From positions 62,001 to 126,000 of the forward strand of contig NZ_BARG01000050.1 in NCBI RefSeq assembly GCF_000376565.1: 64,000 nt of DNA. The letters run 5' to 3'. Shown in pieces: positions 42,483 through 51,563 of the stretch (position 1 is its first letter; the number at the start of each line of letters is the position of its first letter). The notes under the pieces are model-generated. The model was not told the origin of the DNA. It was given only the letters and a program-made list of their open reading frames with translations, and ran no database searches. Origin of the DNA: Streptomyces hokutonensis (GTDB lineage Bacteria; Actinomycetota; Actinomycetes; Streptomycetales; Streptomycetaceae). The translations under genes and the position numbers were made by a program.

Positions 42483-42970
42483 GGGGCCACGGTAGGCGGG
42501 GCCGGACGGCGGGTCTTGAACGAATCGGACACGTCCTCGCCCGGTGAAAGGATCCCGACGAACCACGAGTCCGCGGTGCGGCTCTTCCGGTAGAAGGTGT
42601 TCGGCTGCACCGGATCGCACAACGCGACCAGGACGTCACCCTCCCGCAGCGCCACGGCTCTCCGGAACGAACTGGTCCCGCTCGCCCTCGGACGGCTCAC
42701 CCTGAACTCCAAGTCGTGAAGACCAGGGGCGAGTTCGGCGAACTTCGGTGCCTTGGCCGAGCGGGTCCGAAAGCAGATCTCCAGACCGTTCTCGCGGACG
42801 GACACGACACCCGCCCTGTCGGTGAAGCTGCGAACCGGCTCCCTGATCTCGGCGATCAGCAGGACCCCCGTCCTGCCGCGTTTCCGTATCCTGCGCAGGC
42901 GCCTCCTGGCCCGCCAGGGCATCCGCCTCACCTCATCGAGAGTGCTCACGGAGAGGGGCGCACCCCTCAT
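42479..42970 (-). CDS. hypothetical protein between two VOC genes
   Basis: A 163-residue protein I cannot assign. It starts MRGAPLSV and has a very basic segment (WRARRRLRRIRKRGR, about 22-36) followed by beta-rich sequence ending in a Pro-rich tail. Both ends overlap VOC genes by ATGA, so it is clearly translated in that operon. The basic patch could bind nucleic acid or phospholipid; that is a guess. There is no signal peptide. Confidence 0.7.
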   Translation of the reverse strand: MRGAPLSVSTLDEVRRMPWRARRRLRRIRKRGRTGVLLIAEIREPVRSFTDRAGVVSVRENGLEICFRTRSAKAPKFAELAPGLHDLEFRVSRPRASGTSSFRRAVALREGDVLVALCDPVQPNTFYRKSRTADSWFVGILSPGEDVSDSFKTRRPAPPTVAP

Positions 42971-43602
42971 GAGAACGTCACGGTTCCGCGAGGCGTGTTC
43001 ACCGTGAAGGAGAGGCCCACCGGGCCCTCGGCCAGCGCCAGCTCCACGCCCACGGCGGACAGCAGCGGGCGGATCTCGTCCGGCGCCGGGGCGGTCGCGG
43101 TCAGCTCCAGCAGGGGCGCGACGGGCAGACCCGAGGCGGTCGTCGGATGGGGCGACGAACCCCAGTCGATCAGAAACGGCACCAGACCGGAGGGGTGTGC
43201 CGTGCTCCCGTCCGTGAGCCGCCACTCCAGCAGCGTGCCGTCCGGCCGGCGGCGGCTCATCGCGCGCACGGGCCCGGGGTCGTACCCCCGGGCGCGGGCC
43301 GCCGCGGCCGCCGCGTCAAGGTCGGGCGGACTGATCGCCCACGTCACGGTCCGGGCGTCGGACAGCCCGTCGACACCGAACGGTCGCGGCCCGGACGGCT
43401 CGTCCTGCTCCGGATCGGGACCGAGGATCTCCAAGTAGCGCGAACCACCAAGAGACACCAGGTAGTTGCGGGTCCCGAGCCCGACATGGGCACCGCCGGC
43501 CACCGGCGCGATACCCGTGCGCAGGGTGAAGTCCGCGACTGTCGCCGCCAGTTCGGGGGTCGCGAGGACGAGATGGTCCAGGCGTACGGGAACGGCATTC
43601 AT
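42967..43602 (-). CDS. VOC-family protein (glyoxalase-like, two-domain)
   Basis: A 211-residue protein of the glyoxalase-like domain family (PF13468-type plan). It starts VRLDHLVLATPELAATVADF, with the metal-type histidine in DHLVLA, the GTRNYLVSLGGSRYLEILGPD segment (about 45-65) and a second half carrying LTDG and FLIDWG. ATG 43602 is used; GTG 43608 is in frame. It is first of three coupled genes. It is separated by 38 bases from the divergent lipoprotein gene, so promoters overlap. Confidence 0.8.
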   Translation of the reverse strand: MNAVPVRLDHLVLATPELAATVADFTLRTGIAPVAGGAHVGLGTRNYLVSLGGSRYLEILGPDPEQDEPSGPRPFGVDGLSDARTVTWAISPPDLDAAAAAARARGYDPGPVRAMSRRRPDGTLLEWRLTDGSTAHPSGLVPFLIDWGSSPHPTTASGLPVAPLLELTATAPAPDEIRPLLSAVGVELALAEGPVGLSFTVNTPRGTVTFS

Positions 43603-43640
43603 CCCCACCTAGGCTACGCGGTGTACGGCAGGATGGCCCC

Positions 43641-44237
43641 ATGATCCGTGCCGTGCGCGCCCTGCCGTTGTTGCTGTTGCTGCCCGCGCTGATGGTCGGC
43701 TGCGGTACGGAGAAGTCGCGCGCCGGTGCCGGAACCCCGAAGGCCTCGTCCTCCCCTTCGTCGCCCCCGTCCCCGGCGACGTTTGCCGAAATCGCCGCGC
43801 GCGCAAAGACGTTGGGCTTCGACCCCGACCTCGTCTACCTCATCGACCCGCCCGGATTCACCCTCGCCCAGCAGTCGGTGGGCGTGTCGGACGTGGGTCT
43901 CTCCGTGGCGTACATATCGCCGAAGAACGGTGCCGTGATCAACCTGCGCGTGGAGCCCGGCACGATGACCGACGCGAACTGCACGACGCAGGCGGTGACC
44001 ACCGAGCACATGACCTGCGTACGCGACGGGAACGCCTGGTACCGCACCGGCGGGGGAGACGCCGAGTACGTGATGGCGGCGAAGGGCCACCTCGTGCACG
44101 TCGCCGCCGAGCAGGGCAAGGTGAGCCGCGAGATCCTGCGCGAATCGGCCCGGTCGCTGCGCCGCCCGTACGAGAGCGAACTCGCCGTGGTCCTCCCGCC
44201 CAGGGAATTCAACGACAGCGCGGGGACGGGGGGTTGA
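43641..44237 (+). CDS. predicted lipoprotein, unknown
   Basis: A 198-residue exported lipoprotein. The signal peptide ends with the lipobox LMVGC (Cys 21). A Ser/Pro-rich spacer (about 30-47) precedes a compact mature domain with a cysteine pair (ANCTTQ, MTCVRD) and WYRTGGGDAEYVMAAKGHLVHV. I do not recognise the family. It is anchored outside the membrane. The next gene starts 28 bases downstream on the same strand. Confidence 0.8.
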   Translation: MIRAVRALPLLLLLPALMVGCGTEKSRAGAGTPKASSSPSSPPSPATFAEIAARAKTLGFDPDLVYLIDPPGFTLAQQSVGVSDVGLSVAYISPKNGAVINLRVEPGTMTDANCTTQAVTTEHMTCVRDGNAWYRTGGGDAEYVMAAKGHLVHVAAEQGKVSREILRESARSLRRPYESELAVVLPPREFNDSAGTGG

Positions 44238-44265
44238 GCCCAAGCAGTGAAATAGGCTGCCCCGT

Positions 44266-44919
44266 ATGGCCGCCGCACCCCGCCTCCTCGCCTTCACCCG
44301 CACCACCGCCTACCGCCACGACTCCATCCCGGCCGCCGTGACCGCCCTCCGCACCCTCGGCCCCTTCGAGGTCACCGCCACGGAGGACCCGGCGGCCTTC
44401 GAACACCCCCTGCACGACTACGCGGCCGTGGTCTTCCTCTCCACCAGCGGCGAGGTACTCACCCCGGCGGGCCGCGACCACCTCGCGGCCTACGTCGAGT
44501 CGGGCGGCGGCTTCGTCGGCGTCCACGCGGCGGCCTGCACCGAGTACGACTGGCCGTACTACGGCGACCTCCTCGGCGCCCGCTTCGACCGGCACCCCGC
44601 CTGCCAGCCCGGCAAGGCCGTGACCGAGGACCGCACCCACCCGGCCACCCGACACCTGCCCGCCGTATGGCAGTTCACCGACGAGTGGTACGACTTCCGC
44701 ACCAACCCGCGGAGTTCGACCCACGTCCTCCTCTCCGCCGACGAATCCTCCTACGAGGGCGGCGGAATGGGCACCGACCACCCCCTGGCGTGGTGCCACG
44801 AGAAGGGCGAGGGCCGGGTCTTCTACACGGCCCTCGGCCACGCGGCGGAGGCCTACGAGGACGCCGACTTCCGCGCGCATCTGCTGGGCGGGATCAACTG
44901 GGCGGCGCGGCTGAGTTAG
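44266..44919 (+). CDS. ThuA-like domain protein (trehalose utilisation-type)
   Basis: A 217-residue ThuA/glutamine-amidotransferase-fold protein. Typical segments are FTRTTAYRHDSIP (12-24), YAAVVFLSTSGEVLTPAGRDHLAAYVESGGGFVGVHAA (about 48-85), WPYYGDLLGARFDRHP and TDHPLAWCHEKGEGRVFYTALGH near the end. These are usually linked with sugar or glycoside metabolism; the biochemical role is not settled. Full length for a stand-alone domain, no signal peptide. Confidence 0.88.
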   Translation: MAAAPRLLAFTRTTAYRHDSIPAAVTALRTLGPFEVTATEDPAAFEHPLHDYAAVVFLSTSGEVLTPAGRDHLAAYVESGGGFVGVHAAACTEYDWPYYGDLLGARFDRHPACQPGKAVTEDRTHPATRHLPAVWQFTDEWYDFRTNPRSSTHVLLSADESSYEGGGMGTDHPLAWCHEKGEGRVFYTALGHAAEAYEDADFRAHLLGGINWAARLS

Positions 44920-44953
44920 GCCCGCGCACCGCTCGCTGGGACGGCGGTCGCTC

Positions 44954-45397
44954 TCACCCGACCGGGCGCCACCGGAACCAGTGGTCGACCCCGTCGAACC
45001 GGTAGCGGTCGTCGCCGTCGTCGAACCGCACCTCGCCCACGAGTCGCCGAGCACCCTCCGGCGCCTGACGGTGCGTTGCGAGGAGCAGGTCCAGTTCGTC
45101 GTAGCGGGCGTCGATCCCTCCGAGGCCGGGATGCTCGTCGCCCCTGGGATCGGAGAGCTGGTACCTGATGAAGATCGCCCACTGCTCGCGCTCCATCGCC
45201 ACCGCCGCCCCGCTCGCGGGCCACACGGCGTACACGTCGGCCTCGTCCCGGCGGTCGTACTCCCGGCCCTCGTAGGAGTGCGGGACGCCATCGACGAGCG
45301 CGACTCCCTTTCGCGGTCCGTCGTACCACTCCAAGTCCACATACGTGGGCTCGAAGCCGTCCGCGATCAACTGCTGCTTCTCCCATGACATGGCCAT
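44954..45397 (-). CDS. hypothetical protein
   Basis: A 147-residue soluble, acidic protein with many Trp/Tyr residues (YVDLEWYDGPRKGVALVDGVPH, DHWFRWRP). I cannot assign a family; the composition and length suit a small immunity-like or SMI-type fold, but there is no firm motif. It converges with ThuA after 34 bases and lies 11 bases upstream of the start of the LacI end on the same strand. Confidence 0.7.
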   Translation of the reverse strand: MAMSWEKQQLIADGFEPTYVDLEWYDGPRKGVALVDGVPHSYEGREYDRRDEADVYAVWPASGAAVAMEREQWAIFIRYQLSDPRGDEHPGLGGIDARYDELDLLLATHRQAPEGARRLVGEVRFDDGDDRYRFDGVDHWFRWRPVG

Positions 45398-45408
45398 ATC
45401 GCGGCAGG

Positions 45409-46455
45409 CTAGCGGCCGCCCGGCGCACCCGTGCTCGCCCGCTCCACCAACCGCGTCGACAACTCCGTCCGCGTGCTCTCCGGACGGTCCCCGTCCATCA
45501 TGCGGACCAGGAGGCGCAGCGCCGTGGCCGCCATCTCCGACAGCGGTTGGCGGACCGTGGTCAGGGCCGGCGTCACCCAGCGGGCTTCGGGCAGGTCGTC
45601 GAAGCCGACCACGCTGATGTCGTCAGGGACGCTCAACTCCCTTTCCGCCAGGGCCTCGTAGACGCCGAGCGCCATGCGGTCGGAGCAGACGAAGACCGCC
45701 GTCGGGGGTTCGGGGAGGTCGAGGAGTTCGCGCATCCGGGTGCGGGCCATGGTCTGGTCGAAGCTGCCGTGGCGGATGTAGTCGGGGCGCACGGGCACTC
45801 CGGCGGAGGCGAGCGCGGAGCGGTAGCCGGCGACGCGGGCGCTGCTGCACATCTTGTGCCGGTGACCGGCGATCACGGCGATGCGTTCGTGGCCCAGGGA
45901 CAGCAGATGCTCGGTCGCCGTCACCCCGCCGTGCCAGTTGGCCGCGCCGACCGACACCACACCCGGAGGTGGTTCCTGCACCGGGTCGATCATCACGAAC
46001 GGGATGCGGTGCTGGTCGAGCCACGCGTACTGCGACGGCGTCAACTCCGCCAGATTGAACAGGACTCCGGAGGATCCTCTGCCAACGAGCTTGTCCAGCC
46101 AGCCCCGTTCGGGCCGGTCCGCCCGCGTCCGGGTCAGCCCGGCCGAGACCACCACCTCGAGCCCGGCCTCGTACGCCGCCTCCTCCACCCCGTGCAGCAC
46201 CGCCCCCGACCAGGAACTCTCCAACGAGTGCACCACCAGGTCGACAAGGCCCGGCGCCTTGTTCGCGTCGAAGCGCGGCCGGCGCACATAACCGAGCCGC
46301 TCCAGCGCCTCCGTCACCCGCCGCCGGGTCTCCGGCGCCACGTCCTCCCGGCCGTTGACCACCTTCGACGCCGTCGGCACGGACACCCCGGCCTCGCGGG
46401 CCACGACCGCCAGCGTCGGCCCTGCCGTCATGCTCGCGCTCCCCGCACGGACCAT
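45409..46455 (-). CDS. LacI-family transcriptional regulator (first of three)
   Basis: A 348-residue repressor. The helix-turn-helix is LAVVAREAGVSVPTASKVVNGREDVAPETRRRV (about 14-46), followed by the hinge and a periplasmic-binding-like sugar domain (GFDDLPEARWVTPALTTVRQPL near the C-terminus). ATG 46455 has a GAGGTGG upstream; ATG 46431 is an alternative. Palindromes upstream (46489, 46540, 46615) are candidate operators. It follows the GH43 gene of the sugar-transport operon on the same strand and probably responds to a xylo- or arabino-oligosaccharide. Confidence 0.88.
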   Translation of the reverse strand: MVRAGSASMTAGPTLAVVAREAGVSVPTASKVVNGREDVAPETRRRVTEALERLGYVRRPRFDANKAPGLVDLVVHSLESSWSGAVLHGVEEAAYEAGLEVVVSAGLTRTRADRPERGWLDKLVGRGSSGVLFNLAELTPSQYAWLDQHRIPFVMIDPVQEPPPGVVSVGAANWHGGVTATEHLLSLGHERIAVIAGHRHKMCSSARVAGYRSALASAGVPVRPDYIRHGSFDQTMARTRMRELLDLPEPPTAVFVCSDRMALGVYEALAERELSVPDDISVVGFDDLPEARWVTPALTTVRQPLSEMAATALRLLVRMMDGDRPESTRTELSTRLVERASTGAPGGR

Positions 46456-46488
46456 CGGGAACCACCTCTCCAGCCCGCCCGAGGGCCA

Positions 46489-46622
46489 TCGAAAGTTTCG
46501 ACCAGCGCTGTTCCACGGCCCGACCACCAACCGATCAGAAAGCGCTTCCTACGATAGGTGCGCGTCAACACGGCGGGAAGACCAGGGAATTCACGCAATG
46601 ACGGCGGCCCGATCTTTCGAAA
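46489..46622. promoter_or_regulatory. three LacI-type palindromes upstream of the first lacI gene
   Basis: TCGAAAGTTTCGA at 46489-46501 (perfect around a central G), AAGCGCTT at 46540-46547 and TTTCGAAA at 46615-46622 lie between the GH43 stop and the LacI start. The central CG or GC with A/T arms is the usual LacI-family operator form, so autoregulation is likely. Confidence 0.55.
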
Positions 46623-46633
46623 CCCCGAACAGC

Positions 46634-48235
46634 TCAGCGGGGCGGGGCGCACTCCAGGCGAAAGCCGCCGAAGTCGGCGGTGAACTCCGCACCGACCAGA
46701 TCCACGGCAAGGATCCCGGCCATCGCCCCGGTGAAGCGCAACCGCGAGCCGTGGTCGTCGGAGAGGTGACTGAAGTCCAACACCGGCCCCACCGGCACGC
46801 GTTCACCGTCTCGGACGTACCAGAACCGCGCGTCGGCGCCGTCGACCGTCGCCCCCAGCGTCACCGGCGCCCCGAACTCGACCTCGACGACGGCCACTTC
46901 ACGCGTGACATCCTCGTCCCGTTCCACCAGTCGCAGCACCGTACGCCCGCCGCCGTCCCGCCACTGCTGCCCGTGCTGCCCCGCACCCTCGGGCTCCGCC
47001 CAGGTCAGGTCCAGGCTCAGATACGCCTCGGCGCCGTACCAGAGCACCAGCCCCGCCGCCTGCGTGAACGTCGACGGCCTTGCCTCTACGGTGACTTCGG
47101 CCTCCGCCCGATGCTCCGTGATCCGCCGGGCGAGCAGACTGTGCGCCCAGCGCGACTCCGGCCCGTGCCGCCCGCGCAGCCGGATCCAGCCGGGGCGGGA
47201 GCTGGCGTCGGCCCAGGACGGGTCGGGGTATCCGCGTGGACCGTTCCAAGGCCACCCCAACGGCCCTTCGGAGTACGCGACTTGGTCGTGTGGTGCGACG
47301 GGGTGCGTCGACACGGCGACCTCCACCGCCGGATGCCACCCCCCGTCCCGCAGCCTCGGCCAACCCTCCGCGTCCCAAGTCACGGCCTGGATCGCCGTCT
47401 CCCGGCCCAGCGTGCACCGAGGCCCTGCGGGAGTCGCGACAGGCCGTGCCGCCAAGTGGCTCAACACCCAATCACCACCCGGCAGTTCGACCAGCTCGCC
47501 GTGGCCCGCCTTCTGCAACGGCACCGACGGATCGTCCCGGGACGTCAGCAGGGGACGGTCGTCCACCTCGTACGGACCGGTGACCGTACGGCCCCGCGCC
47601 ACCAGTACCCCGTGCTCGAACCCGGTCCCGCCCTCCGCGAGCAGCAGGTAGTACCAATCGCCCCGCCGCACCAACTTCGGTCCCTCTACGAGCTGTTCGT
47701 GCTGGAGCAGAAGCTGGGTCGGGCCCGCCGGAGCGAGCGTGGACCGGTCCAACTCGGTCGCGACGATGCCCGCGAAGCGCCGGCCGCCGGGGCGGTGGTC
47801 GTTCTGCAGGTTGAGCAGCCACAGCCGGCCCTCGTCGTGGAACAGCGCCGGGTCGAAGCCGTGGCTCAGGACCCGTTGTGGAACGGTCCACTTCCCGCCG
47901 ATGTCAGTGGCCGTGGTGACGTAGGTGTCGGCGTCGAAGTACGGCGTGCCGACCGAGCGGACGATCGAGTACGTCATCCAGAAACGCTCGCCGTCCCAGC
48001 TCAGCGAGGGCGCCCAGATGCCGCCGGAGTCCGGGACGCCCGCCAGCGACTCGCCGAGGACCGCGCCCCGGACATGGCCCGCGTACTCCCAGTGCGCGAG
48101 ATCCCGCGAGCGGTGGATCGGGATCGTCGGGAACCACTCGAAGGAACTGGTCGCCGCGTAGTACCAGTCGCCGACCCTGACCATCGAGGGGTCGGGGGCG
48201 AAGCCGCGGACAACGGGGTTGTGCAGCAAGGTCAC
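46634..48235 (-). CDS. intracellular glycoside hydrolase family 43 (beta-xylosidase/arabinofuranosidase-like)
   Basis: A 533-residue GH43 enzyme without a signal peptide. The five-bladed propeller opens with NPVVRGFAPDPS (general base Asp, about 15) and has the acid Glu in LVEGPKLVRRGDWYYLL (about 195). The C-terminal part (about 330-533) is a concanavalin-like beta-sandwich often seen in GH43 xylosidases (WAHSLLARRITEHRAEAEVTVEA). GTG start overlaps the permease stop (GTGA). It is the last gene of the ABC operon, so it likely cleaves the imported oligosaccharide in the cytoplasm. Xylose versus arabinose specificity cannot be decided. Confidence 0.9.
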   Translation of the reverse strand: MTLLHNPVVRGFAPDPSMVRVGDWYYAATSSFEWFPTIPIHRSRDLAHWEYAGHVRGAVLGESLAGVPDSGGIWAPSLSWDGERFWMTYSIVRSVGTPYFDADTYVTTATDIGGKWTVPQRVLSHGFDPALFHDEGRLWLLNLQNDHRPGGRRFAGIVATELDRSTLAPAGPTQLLLQHEQLVEGPKLVRRGDWYYLLLAEGGTGFEHGVLVARGRTVTGPYEVDDRPLLTSRDDPSVPLQKAGHGELVELPGGDWVLSHLAARPVATPAGPRCTLGRETAIQAVTWDAEGWPRLRDGGWHPAVEVAVSTHPVAPHDQVAYSEGPLGWPWNGPRGYPDPSWADASSRPGWIRLRGRHGPESRWAHSLLARRITEHRAEAEVTVEARPSTFTQAAGLVLWYGAEAYLSLDLTWAEPEGAGQHGQQWRDGGGRTVLRLVERDEDVTREVAVVEVEFGAPVTLGATVDGADARFWYVRDGERVPVGPVLDFSHLSDDHGSRLRFTGAMAGILAVDLVGAEFTADFGGFRLECAPPR

Positions 48236-49137
48236 TTGAGGGCTCCCAGGGTGACGCCCGTGCGCCAGTAGCGCCGCATCGCCACCATCATCACGGCCAT
48301 CGGCACGATCGACAGCAGCGCGCCGGTCAGGACCAGGCCGGTGAGGTCGACGCCCGACTCCAGGCGTTTGCCGGACCAGTTGTAGAGGCCGATGTTGAGG
48401 GTCCAGTTGTTCTCGCCGCGCAGGACGGTGAGGGGGAGGAAGAAGGCGTTCCAGGTGTTCACGAACGCGAGCAGGAACACTGTGGCACCGCCCGTCGTCA
48501 TCATCCGCAGCACGATGCTGAAGAAGATACGGAGTTCGCCCGCGCCGTCCAGGCGGGCCGCTTCGAGGAGTTCGAAGGGGATCGTGGCCTCGGTGTACAC
48601 CTTGGCGAGGTAGACGCTGAACGGGTTGATCAGGCAGGGGATCAGCATCGCCCAGGGGGTGTCGACCAGGCCGATCTTCGAGAACATCAGGTACAGCGGC
48701 AGCGTGAGCAGTGCGATCGGGATCAGGAACGAACCCACCACGCACGCGAACACCGCGCTGCGGCCCGGGAATTCGAAGCGTGCGAGGCCGTAGCCCGTCG
48801 CGAGGGCGATGAGCGTGCCGCCGAGGGAGCCGACTCCCGCGTACAGGAAGGAGTTCGCGGTCCAGCGCAGGAAGATGCCGTTCTCGTAGGTGAAGACCTG
48901 ACGCACGTTGGCCCACAGGTGCATGCCGGAGAACCACAGGCCGTTGCTCTGGTACAGGCCCGTGCGGTTCTTGGTCGCGGCGACGATCAGCCACCACACC
49001 GGGAACAGGCTGTAGGCGCTCGCCAGGACCAGACCGACGAGCAGGAAGCGCTGGCCGCCACGTGAACGGGTTGCCGGGTCAGGCTTGTTGAGACGCCGGA
49101 CCTGATGAGCTGTCCGGCGGTCCTCGGTGAGGGTCAT
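48232..49137 (-). CDS. sugar ABC transporter permease (MalG type)
   Basis: A 301-residue permease with six predicted transmembrane helices. The first is FLLVGLVLASAYSLFPVWWLIVAA (about 31-54). The ATPase-contact EAA loop is ELLEAARLDGAGELRIFFSIVLRM (about 189-212). ATGA coupling joins it to the preceding permease and GTGA to the GH43 gene. No ATPase is encoded in the operon; in Streptomyces the shared MsiK ATPase usually serves such transporters. Confidence 0.9.
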   Translation of the reverse strand: MTLTEDRRTAHQVRRLNKPDPATRSRGGQRFLLVGLVLASAYSLFPVWWLIVAATKNRTGLYQSNGLWFSGMHLWANVRQVFTYENGIFLRWTANSFLYAGVGSLGGTLIALATGYGLARFEFPGRSAVFACVVGSFLIPIALLTLPLYLMFSKIGLVDTPWAMLIPCLINPFSVYLAKVYTEATIPFELLEAARLDGAGELRIFFSIVLRMMTTGGATVFLLAFVNTWNAFFLPLTVLRGENNWTLNIGLYNWSGKRLESGVDLTGLVLTGALLSIVPMAVMMVAMRRYWRTGVTLGALK

Positions 49138-50021
49138 GCGTCGGCCTCCTTCGCGGTGAGCCGGTAGAAGAGGAAAGAGGCGAGGCCGAGGATGAGGGCG
49201 AGGAGGACCGAAAGGGCCGCCGCGTAGTGGTAGTTGCCCGCGTTGAACGCCTGGTTGTAGATGATCATGATGGGTGTGAAGTTGTCGTTCACCGTCTGCG
49301 GGGTGACGTTCCGGAACAGCGCCGGCTCGTTGAAGATCTGCAGCATCTGGATGATGGAGAGCATGCCGGTCAGCACCAACGCCCCGCGTACGTAAGGGAT
49401 TTTGATGCTGAGGGCGACCCGGAACTCGGAGGCGCCGTCGAGCCGAGCCGCCTCGAAGAGGTCGCGGGGCACGCCCTGGAGCGCCGAGTAGATGATGACC
49501 ATGTTGTAACCGATGCCGTGCCAGGTCAGCAGGTTGCCGATGGACGGCCACACCATCGAGGGCGCGAAGAAGTTCCAGGACAGGCCGAAGACCTTGCCCA
49601 ACGGGGTCAAGGGGCCGACGTCCGGGCTGTACAGGTTGATCCACACGATCGCCGCGACCACCCCGGGGATCATGTACGGCACCAGGAGCAGGATGCGGAA
49701 GCGGCCCGCGACCTTCGAGGACAGCGCGTCCAGGAACAGTGCGAGCAGCAGGCTGACGAGCAGCATCACCGGGATCTGCACGCAGGCGAACAGCACCACG
49801 CGCAGCACCGAGTTCATGAACGCCGAGTCGGTCAGGCCCTGTTGGTAGTTGTGGAGGCCGGAGAACCTCTCTGTGGAGCCGCCGAGGCCGAGCCCGGACT
49901 GGTGCTCCACGAACAGCGACTCGTAGACGGCGTACCCGATCGGTATCAGGTAGAGGAACACGAAACCGAGCTGGAAGGGCACCGTGAACGCGGCACCCTT
50001 CCAGCGCTGGGAGCGAATCAT
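49134..50021 (-). CDS. sugar ABC transporter permease (MalF type)
   Basis: A 295-residue permease with six predicted helices and the EAA loop DLFEAARLDGASEFRVALSIKIPYVR (about 186-211). It begins 10 bases after the binding-protein stop and overlaps the second permease by ATGA. Pairing with the MalG-type partner gives the heterodimeric channel for an oligosaccharide. Confidence 0.9.
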   Translation of the reverse strand: MIRSQRWKGAAFTVPFQLGFVFLYLIPIGYAVYESLFVEHQSGLGLGGSTERFSGLHNYQQGLTDSAFMNSVLRVVLFACVQIPVMLLVSLLLALFLDALSSKVAGRFRILLLVPYMIPGVVAAIVWINLYSPDVGPLTPLGKVFGLSWNFFAPSMVWPSIGNLLTWHGIGYNMVIIYSALQGVPRDLFEAARLDGASEFRVALSIKIPYVRGALVLTGMLSIIQMLQIFNEPALFRNVTPQTVNDNFTPIMIIYNQAFNAGNYHYAAALSVLLALILGLASFLFYRLTAKEADA

Positions 50022-50031
50022 CGGTGCTGCC

Positions 50032-51363
50032 TCAGCCCTTGACGCTGATACCGCGGGACTTCAGGTCCTTGACCGTCCACTCCTGCATGTGGGCCAGCAG
50101 ATCGGTGACCTTCTCCTCCTTGTTCATCACCTTCGCCCAGCCCGTCTGGAGTTCGGTGAACATGGCGGTCCAGTCCGGGCCGAACACCCAGTCCGAGGTG
50201 ACCGTGTTCAGGCTGTCGGTCACGACCTTCTTCGCGGGCTCGTAGTTCGTGCCGAGCAGCTTGTCGGAGATCGCCTCGGCGACATACGCGTTGCTGTCCG
50301 CGAGGGCCGGCATCACACCGTTGCCGGTGGTCGGGCTCGCCATCGTCTTCACCGCGCCGGTATTGGTCGACATCCACAACGCGGCCTCGGCGGCCTGCTG
50401 TTGGTGCGCGCACTGCTTGGTCACCAGGGTGACGCCGCCGCTCTGGTTGGTCCCGGCCGGTGTCTTGGCGGCCTCGCCCGGATAGGTCGGCCAGGGCGAA
50501 AGCGCCCACTTCCCGTCGGACTTGGTGAAGTTCTGCACCATGCCCGCCATCTGCCAGGTGGAGATCTGGCGGGTCGCGGTGCCGCCGTTGTCGTAGTTGC
50601 GCTGTACGGCCGCGTAGTCGGCGAACGACAGCTTGGAGGCGAGGTCGTTGTCGACGATGTCCTGGATCACCTTGGCCGCCTTGAGACTGCCCGCGTCCTG
50701 GAAGTCCACCTTCCAGGAGTTGCCGTCGATGGCGTACCAGTGCGCCCCGGCCTGCATGGAGAGCACCTCCAGGGTGCTCGGGTCCTCACCGGCGTAGTTG
50801 GTGATCTTGATGCCGTGCTTCTTCAGCACCTTGCCCGCCGCGATGAACTCGTCCCAGGTCGTGGGCGCCTTCAGCCCGTACTTCTGGAAGATGTCGGTGC
50901 GGTAGATCGTGAAGGCCGGGGCCGAACTGGTCGGCACGCCATAGGACTTGCCCTGCACCTGCGCACTGGCCCAGGCGCCCGCGTTGAACTTGTCCTTGTC
51001 GGCGGAGACGTACTTGGTGATGTCGGCGAGCGCGCCCTGCGAGACCCAGGTGGTCACGTACTCCGCCGTGTTCTGCACCAGGCAGGGCGCGTTGCCGGCC
51101 TTGACCGCGTTGGTGAGCTGTTTCTGCATCGTCAACTGGTCGGTGACCTTGGTGTACTTGAGCTTGATGTCCTTGTGAGCGGCGTTGAACGCCTTCACTA
51201 CGGCGTCCTGTCCGTTGGCCCAGCCCCAGAAGGGGAGGGTGACCGGGCCGGAGGACGTCTTGTCTCCCGAGCCGGATCCGCCGCAGGCGGAGAGCAGACC
51301 TGTCAGTGCGAGGCCCGCGACGGCTGCCCGAGCGAACCTTCTCCGGGGGCTGGTGAAGTTCAT
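50032..51363 (-). CDS. extracellular sugar-binding lipoprotein
   Basis: A 443-residue family-1 solute-binding protein. The signal peptide (basic RRRFARAAV, then core) ends in lipobox LLSAC followed by GGSGSG. The mature part shows the two-domain fold with PVTLPFWGWANGQDAVVKAFN, TWDEFIAAGKVLKKHGIK (about 161) and WTVKDLKSRGISVKG at the end. It is the first gene of the operon after a promoter region with AACCGGTT operators. The ligand is probably a xylan- or arabinan-derived oligosaccharide, given the GH43 gene. Confidence 0.9.
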   Translation of the reverse strand: MNFTSPRRRFARAAVAGLALTGLLSACGGSGSGDKTSSGPVTLPFWGWANGQDAVVKAFNAAHKDIKLKYTKVTDQLTMQKQLTNAVKAGNAPCLVQNTAEYVTTWVSQGALADITKYVSADKDKFNAGAWASAQVQGKSYGVPTSSAPAFTIYRTDIFQKYGLKAPTTWDEFIAAGKVLKKHGIKITNYAGEDPSTLEVLSMQAGAHWYAIDGNSWKVDFQDAGSLKAAKVIQDIVDNDLASKLSFADYAAVQRNYDNGGTATRQISTWQMAGMVQNFTKSDGKWALSPWPTYPGEAAKTPAGTNQSGGVTLVTKQCAHQQQAAEAALWMSTNTGAVKTMASPTTGNGVMPALADSNAYVAEAISDKLLGTNYEPAKKVVTDSLNTVTSDWVFGPDWTAMFTELQTGWAKVMNKEEKVTDLLAHMQEWTVKDLKSRGISVKG

Positions 51364-51394
51364 CAGACCGTGTTCCTTCGGAAGAGAAGAGGTA

Positions 51395-51521
51395 GAAACC
51401 GGTTGCTTGGAAGGTAGACATCGGGGGCTGTTCGGAGCAAGAGGTGTGCAGCGACTTGTTTCGACAGCCCAGGACAGACCTCGTCCGGCCTGGGGATTTG
51501 AAGAGAAACCGGTTACGTAAC
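51395..51521. promoter_or_regulatory. two AACCGGTT operators before the sugar ABC operon
   Basis: GAAACCGGTTGC (51395-51406) and GAAACCGGTTACGTAAC (51505-51521) flank the promoter region between the lacI gene (51564-52655) and the binding-protein gene. The second merges into a perfect GTTACGTAAC palindrome. The same core recurs beside the third lacI gene. Confidence 0.7.
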
Positions 51522-51563
51522 GCCCTGGTTCCGTGTGCTTCCGTGGGCTTTCCGCGTGCTGGA

